DNA of 8,852 nt, from positions 1 through 8,852 of the forward strand of contig CAZSMH010000074.1 of the NCBI GenBank assembly GCA_964607965.1. Direction: 5' to 3'. This document shows, piece after piece, positions 1-4,089 of the stretch. A program made the translations under genes and the position numbers. This DNA comes from SZUA-584 sp964607965 (GTDB lineage: Bacteria > Bacillota > Clostridia > Christensenellales > SZUA-584). The notes under the pieces were generated by a model. The model made no database searches, was not told the DNA's origin, and saw nothing but the letters and a program-made list of their open reading frames with translations. Position 1 is the first letter of the stretch; every line of letters begins with the position of its first letter.

Positions 1-242
1 AAGCTTAATGATGTCCCTCCTGTTCCGCTAAAGCCCATATTGGCCATGTTTTCACGCCGTGCGCGCTCCGCCAGCGCGTTGTTTACATACGCTTCGTTTT
101 TGAGAATCTGATACTGCTCCGGCGCGCGCTCAAGCTGTCCTTTTAGCTGAGCGTAATTCTGCTCGTACTGTGCCAAAAGCTGCGCCTTTTGTGCTTCCTC
201 GATGTTATCGTAGTAGCTTTTAATGCTTTTTGCGGCGCTCAC
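1..242 (-). CDS. Partial phage-like protein of unknown function (N-terminal 80 residues; 3' end outside window)
   Basis: The gene starts with GTG at 242-240 and its start overlaps the holin stop codon (GTGA, 4 nt shared), so the two are probably translationally coupled. A purine-rich Shine-Dalgarno stretch (GGGAGGGGAG, complement of 248-257) sits 5 nt upstream. The frame stays open to the window edge, giving 80 codons. The product begins MSAAKSIKSYYDNIEEAQKA and is rich in Gln, Ala, Glu and Tyr, probably helical, with no signal peptide or membrane segment. It ends in a glycine-rich MGFSGTGGTSLS stretch. This layout (a YYD start, a helical Gln/Ala/Glu stretch, then an 'MGxSGTG' turn) resembles uncharacterised proteins I recall from prophages of Clostridia. 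That is a recollection of the family, not a search result. The function is unknown; a virion or tail-associated role is possible. The frame itself is well supported by coupling and Shine-Dalgarno. Confidence 0.68.
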   Translation of the reverse strand, partial: MSAAKSIKSYYDNIEEAQKAQLLAQYEQNYAQLKGQLERAPEQYQILKNEAYVNNALAERARRENMANMGFSGTGGTSLS

Positions 243-631
243 GCCTTCTCCCCTCCCTTAAGCAAAACCAGCCGCGCCTCAATAAGGTGCGCAACATACT
301 CAGTAAAATCATCGGCGCCGTCTTTGAGCAGCTCAAGAGAGCGTTGCGACAAATCGCTTATAAACTGCTTTGCCGCCATCGCGGCAACGTCCTTTGCCTC
401 TTTTGCCGTCAGTTTGCCATCGCCGCTTTTATTCTTTAAAGCATTGACTACGGTAGACTGAAGGCTTGCCACAACATTGTCCGCTACCGTCTGCGCCTCG
501 TTAAGCGCAGCGAGAAGCGCCTCGTTTTTTGTTTTGCTTTTCAGCCATACAAATGCGGCGTTTAACAGCGGTATAACCACCCCTGTAAAAATAAGCCCCG
601 CCGCGGCTATCACAACCTGTGTCCAGTCCAT
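239..631 (-). CDS. Phage holin, LLH family
   Basis: The 130-residue product has one N-terminal hydrophobic segment (about residues 5-29, QVVIAAAGLIFTGVVIPLLN onward), then a basic stretch (WLKSKTKN) and a long amphipathic, alanine-rich helical tail. That tail includes a KSGDGKLTAKEAKDVA segment at about residues 68-83. This is the layout and length of LLH-type holins (superfamily 6), which insert in the cytoplasmic membrane and allow a phage endolysin to reach the cell wall. A clear Shine-Dalgarno AAGGAG (complement of 638-643) lies 6 nt before the ATG. The next gene starts within the stop codon. No endolysin is visible; it could lie beyond the left edge. The gene is first in its operon, whereas holins usually come late in phage operons. 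Alternatively it belongs to a prophage remnant or a phage-tail-like particle. The family call rests on layout and recognised sequence style. Confidence 0.8.
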   Translation of the reverse strand: MDWTQVVIAAAGLIFTGVVIPLLNAAFVWLKSKTKNEALLAALNEAQTVADNVVASLQSTVVNALKNKSGDGKLTAKEAKDVAAMAAKQFISDLSQRSLELLKDGADDFTEYVAHLIEARLVLLKGGEKA

Positions 632-649
632 ATGTGTCTCCTTTCTGCC

Positions 650-661
650 GGGGAATGCCCC
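650..661 (-). other. GC hairpin just upstream of the holin Shine-Dalgarno
   Basis: In the minus transcript the sequence GGGG-CATT-CCCC forms a 4-bp all-GC stem with a 4-nt loop. It ends 6 nt before the AAGGAG site of the holin gene. It could influence ribosome access or mark a processed 5' end. It is short and may be chance. Confidence 0.3.
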
Positions 662-685
662 TGCCCAAAAAAGGCTACACTTGCG

Positions 686-704
686 TGCCGCTCAATGCCG
701 CTCA
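686..704. repeat. Short direct repeat, TGCCGCTCA x2
   Basis: The nine bases TGCCGCTCA occur at 686-694 and again at 696-704, a 10-nt period. They lie in the leader region upstream of the holin gene. The spacing is about one helical turn, which would suit a protein binding one face of the DNA. No known operator is recognised. Confidence 0.4.
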
Positions 705-745
705 TATTAAACATGCGCATATTTATTGCTACTGTAATCCATTTT

Positions 746-781
746 AAAAAAAAGACGCCTTTTTACAAGCATCTTGAAAAG
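746..781 (-). terminator. Possible intrinsic terminator between the lipoprotein gene and the phage pair
   Basis: Read on the minus strand, CTTTT and CAAG (positions 781-773) pair with CTTG and AAAAG (769-766 and 763-759). The loop is ATG and there is a 2-nt bulge. Four bases later comes a run of eight T (753-746). An alternative stem pairs AAAAAG with CTTTTT directly over the T-run, around a GCGT loop. It would end transcripts coming from the kinase and lipoprotein genes before the holin. The stem is AT-rich and the T-run is slightly displaced, so support is moderate. Confidence 0.35.
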
Positions 782-802
782 CATCAAATAGTATAAATAT
801 TT

Positions 803-828
803 TGTGGGCAAGAGGGGTGCAGCCCACA
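803..828. repeat. Inverted repeat TGTGGGC / GCCCACA
   Basis: The seven bases TGTGGGC at 803-809 are perfectly complementary to GCCCACA at 822-828, with a 12-nt spacer. The repeat lies in the non-coding gap between the lipoprotein and holin genes and abuts the next inverted repeat at 831-885. Together they suggest a small structured RNA or a palindromic repeat element. Confidence 0.5.
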
Positions 829-830
829 CC

Positions 831-885
831 TTACGGTTTTACGCGGTTTCGAGTGCAGCGGAGAACGAGGCGAACAAAACCGTAA
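831..885. repeat. Inverted repeat TTACGGTTTT / AAAACCGTAA with alternative inner arm
   Basis: Ten bases at 831-840 (TTACGGTTTT) are a perfect inverted copy of 876-885 (AAAACCGTAA), with a 35-nt loop. Inside the loop a near copy of the first arm, CGCGGTTTCG (842-851), can compete for the same partner. The loop is GC-rich and purine-biased, with no reading frame of note. No Rfam family is recognised. The look is that of an intergenic palindromic repeat (REP- or MITE-like), but no second copy exists in this window. Confidence 0.5.
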
Positions 886-922
886 ACTGGCTGAAAACCT
901 TTGGTTTCTCGCCAAACATTTA

Positions 923-1153
923 TTAGCTTTGCTGCGGCGATTCTTCCGGAGACTGCATGAGTGATTCTTCCGGAGATTCCTGCGGTGCCAGTTCGCCCGG
1001 CTCCTCCATCGTAACCGTAGGCATTTCGGTAACCGTCGGAACAGCGGTAACCGTAGGCATAACCGTTACATTCGGCTCTTTGTTTTCACCGCACCCCGCA
1101 AGCGCTAACACAATCATTACAACCGCTGCGGCTGTTAAAAATCCATTTTTCAT
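923..1153 (-). CDS. Small lipoprotein with tandem PTVTxx and SPEES repeats, unknown function
   Basis: The 76-residue product starts MKNG, followed by a hydrophobic stretch and the lipobox LAGC. Cys21 should therefore be lipidated, leaving a mature protein of 56 residues anchored to the outer face of the membrane. The mature part is entirely low-complexity. Three copies of a hexapeptide P-T-V-T-x-x (about residues 33-50) are followed by an acidic Pro/Glu/Ser/Gln tail with two SPEES units 8 residues apart. There is no cysteine after the lipobox and no aromatic residue, so a folded enzyme domain is unlikely. A strong AGGAGG (complement of 1160-1165) lies 6 nt before the ATG. The gene lies 71 nt downstream of the nucleoside kinase without a clear terminator between, so they may be co-transcribed. 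The repeats are 18-nt and 24-nt DNA units, so length could vary between strains. The function is not known. Confidence 0.75.
   Translation of the reverse strand: MKNGFLTAAAVVMIVLALAGCGENKEPNVTVMPTVTAVPTVTEMPTVTMEEPGELAPQESPEESLMQSPEESPQQS
939..976. repeat. Direct repeat coding for SPEES (14 nt, 24-nt period)
   Basis: The 14 bases GATTCTTCCGGAGA at 939-952 recur exactly at 963-976. The period is 24 nt, or 8 codons, so gain or loss of a unit keeps the lipoprotein in frame. Confidence 0.7.
1011..1066. repeat. 18-nt tandem repeat coding for PTVTxx
   Basis: GTAACCGT occurs at 1011, 1029 and 1047, exactly 18 nt apart. A degenerate fourth copy, ATAACCGT, lies at 1059-1066. The units encode the Pro-Thr-Val-Thr hexapeptides of the lipoprotein on the minus strand. 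They suggest growth by replication slippage. Confidence 0.7.
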
Positions 1154-1163
1154 ATTACGCCTC

Positions 1164-1181
1164 CTAAGAGAATATTCTTAG
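1164..1181 (-). promoter_or_regulatory. Hairpin touching the lipoprotein Shine-Dalgarno
   Basis: On the minus strand CTAAGA (1181-1176) and TCTTAG (1169-1164) form a perfect 6-bp stem with a 6-nt loop. The last two bases of the second arm are the first two of the AGGAGG site, so folding would partly cover it. The inner AGAATATTCT is also a DNA palindrome and could equally be an operator half. No regulator is recognised. Confidence 0.35.
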
Positions 1182-1224
1182 CAAAGGCGCAAAAATTTAT
1201 AAGCGGAGTTTACAGTTTTTTGTG

Positions 1225-2853
1225 CTAATGCCCGATAAATTCGCGCAGTATACTGTAACGCGGCACGTTGCTTTCGCCGTCGTAGCTTAAAAAATAATTT
1301 AAAAACTTCAGCAGAGCTAAGGCCTCCGGGTAATTTTGCATATCAGGCGTAAACCGCCTCAAATCGCTGTATGCATGTTTTTTAAGCAAAAGCGGCTCGT
1401 AAAGCAGTGTAGAGTTAAACATAACGTCCGCAGTTTCCTGATAGGGCAATATGTATTTGTACTCGCCACGGCGTACTTTGTCCCAAATAGCAAAAGTCTG
1501 AGCGAACGAAAAACCTCTCGCTCGTTTATCCCTGACCAGCCGCCTTAATAGCCGCAGGTCTTCGGGCATCACAACGCTGTGGCTGTCTATGTTAAGCGTT
1601 GTAAGCGGCGAAATAAAAATCTTGAATTTAAAGCGTTTTTCCACATCTTCAAGCAGCGCGTCATTCAAGCCGTGTATGCCTTCAACTATTATTATATCTC
1701 CGTCAATTTTTACGGGTACCGTCTTTTCTCGTGTTCCCGAAAAAAAATCGTACCTTGGCATATCGGCCTGCTGCCCCGATAGAAGCAGCTTCACATCTTC
1801 ACAGAATTTTCGCGTATCCAGTGATTCTATGCATTCAAAATCATACTCGCCGTCTTCGCCTACAGGCTGCTCGGCTTTGTCTTTGTAGTAGTCATCAAGA
1901 GACACCGGCAGACAGCGTTTGCCTATGGCTTTCAGATGCAGCGTAAGGCGTGATGCAAAAGTAGTTTTCCCCGATGACGATGGCCCTGCAACCAGCACAA
2001 CACGCACATCGTCTCTTTGTGCTATAGTTCTCGCTATTTCCGATATAGTACGCTCATGCAGCGCCTCATTTATATTAATAAAGTCTCCAATAGAACCGCT
2101 TCTTAGCATATTGTTTATATCCGTCACATAAGAAGCTGAAAGCTCCTTTGCCCAGCGTTCCGCCTGATGAAAAACCTCTGCATATTTGGGCTGTTCTATA
2201 ATAGGCGTATGCGCCATGGCGTAAGGGGTGGGGTAAATAAGCAGCATGCCGTCAGCATACGCATAAACATGCGCGCCTTTAAGGCAGCCAGTGCTTTTCG
2301 GCATTATTCCGTGAAAATAGTTATGAAGACCGCCGTAGTGATAAAGACGATAATAGTCAAAAGGACGATACCTTAAAAGCTCCGCCTTTACGGCAAGCCC
2401 TTCTTTTTGCATTATCTTACCGGCCTCGTCGACCCGCATAAGCTTTAATACGAAGTCTTCGTCCTCATCAATAAGCTCGTCCATTCTTTTTTGGATGAGT
2501 GAAATCTCTTTTTCGCTAAGCGCTCCCAGTTCACAGTAAACGCCGCCGCAAAGCATATAATTTACTCGCAGCTCCCTTTCGGGAAACAGTTCCCGTGCAG
2601 CGCGGTAAAGAACAAAGGTAAGGCCGCGCATAAAAACGCGCGACGCATGCTCATGCTCTGTTGGTTTTAAAAGAGAAATTTCCGCCTCTTCTTCGGGCGC
2701 ATCAGAAAGCGAAATAAGACGCCCGTTTGCCAGCGCACAAACCGCGTCTTTGGCTCTCATATCGTCTGCAATCTGCCATAACCGCGTATCGTCGTCATAC
2801 AAAGTCTTTACATTTCTGCGCTCGCCGTATGTAATATAGCAATACTTCTCCAT
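1225..2853 (-). CDS. Nucleoside (uridine-type) kinase with N-terminal threonyl-tRNA-synthetase-like domain
   Basis: The 542-residue soluble protein has two parts. Residues 1 to about 265 resemble the TGS and second additional domain of threonyl-tRNA synthetase, as in the Firmicutes/Thermotogae nucleoside kinase family. This part includes EHEHASRVFMRG (66-77), LCGGVYCEL (101-109) and the family stretch around STGCLK (187-192). Residues about 284-500 form a uridine-kinase-like P-loop domain, with Walker A GPSSSGKTT (290-298), SLDDYY (318-323, the kinase acceptor-side motif) and EGIHGLN (391-397). The predicted reaction is NTP-dependent phosphorylation of a nucleoside, probably uridine or cytidine, in pyrimidine salvage. 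The exact substrate cannot be read from sequence, and tRNA aminoacylation is not expected because the synthetase catalytic core is absent. GAGGAGG (complement of 2861-2867) lies 7 nt before the ATG. The lipoprotein gene follows 71 nt downstream. Related proteins are sometimes annotated simply as uridine kinase or phosphoribulokinase-family proteins. Confidence 0.9.
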   Translation of the reverse strand: MEKYCYITYGERRNVKTLYDDDTRLWQIADDMRAKDAVCALANGRLISLSDAPEEEAEISLLKPTEHEHASRVFMRGLTFVLYRAARELFPERELRVNYMLCGGVYCELGALSEKEISLIQKRMDELIDEDEDFVLKLMRVDEAGKIMQKEGLAVKAELLRYRPFDYYRLYHYGGLHNYFHGIMPKSTGCLKGAHVYAYADGMLLIYPTPYAMAHTPIIEQPKYAEVFHQAERWAKELSASYVTDINNMLRSGSIGDFININEALHERTISEIARTIAQRDDVRVVLVAGPSSSGKTTFASRLTLHLKAIGKRCLPVSLDDYYKDKAEQPVGEDGEYDFECIESLDTRKFCEDVKLLLSGQQADMPRYDFFSGTREKTVPVKIDGDIIIVEGIHGLNDALLEDVEKRFKFKIFISPLTTLNIDSHSVVMPEDLRLLRRLVRDKRARGFSFAQTFAIWDKVRRGEYKYILPYQETADVMFNSTLLYEPLLLKKHAYSDLRRFTPDMQNYPEALALLKFLNYFLSYDGESNVPRYSILREFIGH

Positions 2854-2875
2854 ACCGCCGCCTCCTCTTTTTTAT

Positions 2876-2904
2876 AGTATAATCCAATAAGCTGCCCTTT
2901 TCCA
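2876..2904 (-). promoter_or_regulatory. Possible sigma-A promoter of the nucleoside kinase
   Basis: On the minus strand TGGAAA (2904-2899) and TATACT (2881-2876) are separated by 17 nt. The -35 matches consensus at 4 of 6 positions and the -10 at 5 of 6. Transcription would start about 15 nt before the ATG, just ahead of the GAGGAGG site. Confidence 0.35.
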
Positions 2905-2906
2905 GT

Positions 2907-2924
2907 GGTAACGGTTAACGGTAA
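2907..2924. repeat. Overlapping TAACGGT direct repeats
   Basis: GGTAACGGTTAACGGTAA contains TAACGGT twice, 7 nt apart, around a GTTAAC core. It lies just upstream of the putative kinase promoter and could be a binding site. The rest of the 203-bp gap 2854-3056 is AT-rich, with no reading frame or RNA gene that I can see. Confidence 0.3.
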
Positions 2925-3023
2925 TATTGATTTTGTTTATATTATTCTTTATTATGTGCCTAATTATCTGGCCGACTTTTTAGCGGTTATGATCGCAGCA
3001 GGCAGTAAGTTAGGATACGGCAT

Positions 3024-3040
3024 AAAAACAGCATCCGCTG
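3024..3040 (-). terminator. Weak terminator candidate after the HD-GYP regulator gene
   Basis: On the minus strand CAGC-GGAT-GCTG is followed by five T. It begins 16 nt after the TAA stop of the response regulator gene. The stem is only 4 bp, so it would be a weak terminator at best. It is the only terminator-like structure I see between the regulator and the kinase gene. Confidence 0.25.
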
Positions 3041-3056
3041 AAAATAAATGCAAAAA

Positions 3057-4088
3057 TTATTCTATTAGCTGATAGTCTTTCTCTAAAAAGAGTTTTACGC
3101 ATGTATCTACAACTTTGGGATGATAAAGCACGCCTTTATTCATAGTTATCTCATCAAGCGCGGCTTTAAGCCCAAGGCTCGGGCGGTACGGCCGGTGAGT
3201 CATCATAGCTTCCACCACGTCAGCAACAGATATTATGCACGTTTCAAGACTGATTTCATCGCTTTTTAAACCCCGCGGATAGCCGCTTCCGTCAAGGCGC
3301 TCATGATGCTGGTAAACAATTTCGGCTATCGGCCAGGGCATCTCATAGCTGCGAAGCACCTCGTATCCTTTTTGCGCATGTTCTTTAATAAGTTCGTATT
3401 CAAGGGGCGATAGCTGCCCCGGTTTATTCAGAATGTCGGTAGGCACTGTAATTTTACCCACATCATGTATGCAGCCTATAAGGTTAAGCCCCTCCTGAAG
3501 ATCTTCCGAGAGACCTATTTCGCGTCCTATCGTGCTCGCAAGGTTCCCGACCCGCCTCTGATGCCCAGCCGTGTAAGGGTCTCTCAAATCCAGCATAGCT
3601 GCCGCCGCATATGCAGTATTAAGCATTGCCTGGCGCATCTTCTGCGTCCTCTCCTCCACAAGCCGCTCCAGATTCTGCTTTTGTTCTTTATTCTCGTGCT
3701 CAAGCCGTTCTTTATCGTCGAGCAGCTTTTTGTAGCTTACCGCCTGCCTCACTGCTTTTAAAAGCTCGTCACGGGAAATCGGTTTGGCAAGATAATCCCT
3801 CGCATTAAGCCTTACGGCATCAACAGCCGTCTCGACGGTGGGTTCACCAGTCATCATTATTACCTGCACATTTGGGTACCGGATGTTTATTTCTTTAAGC
3901 AGGGAAACTCCGGAGCCTTTTGGCATCACTATATCGGTAAGCACTGTATCAAATTCGCATTTGCATAGCAGCTCTACTGCGCTTTCTGCGTTATCCGCGG
4001 TAATAACCTCATAACCCGCGCGCTTTAAAAATTCGCTTAAAGTCACCCGTATGCTTTTTTCGTCATCAACTACCAGAATCTTTGGCAT
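3057..4088 (-). CDS. Response regulator with HD-GYP domain (predicted c-di-GMP phosphodiesterase)
   Basis: The 343-residue protein starts with a receiver domain (about 1-120) carrying the acidic pair D8/D9, phospho-acceptor D52 (VLTDIVMP), T80 and K102. A coiled linker rich in Lys/Glu (about 121-152) leads to an HD-GYP domain (about 155-340). Its metal-binding set appears complete: H176 (GHQRRV), H208-D209 (HDVGK), H237, H261-H262 (QHHERLDG) and D290 (SVAD). The signature GYP is at 269-271. Known HD-GYP enzymes hydrolyse cyclic di-GMP to pGpG or GMP, so phosphorylation of D52 probably changes phosphodiesterase activity in the cytosol. There is no DNA-binding domain. A tyrosine (Y172) stands where three-metal members carry Glu, which suggests a two-metal site (inference). 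The ATG lies 1 nt after the stop of the histidine kinase gene, with GGAG 7 nt upstream, so the two are translated as a pair. Confidence 0.93.
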   Translation of the reverse strand: MPKILVVDDEKSIRVTLSEFLKRAGYEVITADNAESAVELLCKCEFDTVLTDIVMPKGSGVSLLKEINIRYPNVQVIMMTGEPTVETAVDAVRLNARDYLAKPISRDELLKAVRQAVSYKKLLDDKERLEHENKEQKQNLERLVEERTQKMRQAMLNTAYAAAAMLDLRDPYTAGHQRRVGNLASTIGREIGLSEDLQEGLNLIGCIHDVGKITVPTDILNKPGQLSPLEYELIKEHAQKGYEVLRSYEMPWPIAEIVYQHHERLDGSGYPRGLKSDEISLETCIISVADVVEAMMTHRPYRPSLGLKAALDEITMNKGVLYHPKVVDTCVKLFLEKDYQLIE

Positions 4089-4089
4089 T

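Noticed and set aside
1..6. AAGCTT (HindIII) at the first base, suggesting a cloned restriction fragment
   Set aside because: Other AAGCTT sites occur inside the window (near 4811 and 6738) and the right end is not one, so this may be chance and says nothing about biology.
189..461. Plus-strand reading frame opposite the holin gene
   Set aside because: It lies antisense to a well-supported holin gene with a Shine-Dalgarno. Its Ser/Ala/Phe-rich sequence is typical of an antisense shadow.
803..885. A riboswitch in the structured gap
   Set aside because: The structure lies downstream of the lipoprotein gene and a terminator-like hairpin separates it from the holin. I recognise no conserved aptamer core.
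957..1181. Plus-strand frame of Ser/Gly/Val repeats opposite the lipoprotein gene
   Set aside because: The repeats are the reverse reading of the lipoprotein repeats. The minus frame has a signal peptide, lipobox and strong ribosome site; the plus frame has none of these.
1225..2000. Small plus-strand genes opposite the kinase C-terminal half
   Set aside because: Several short plus-strand frames overlap the P-loop kinase coding region and have no family features or ribosome sites.
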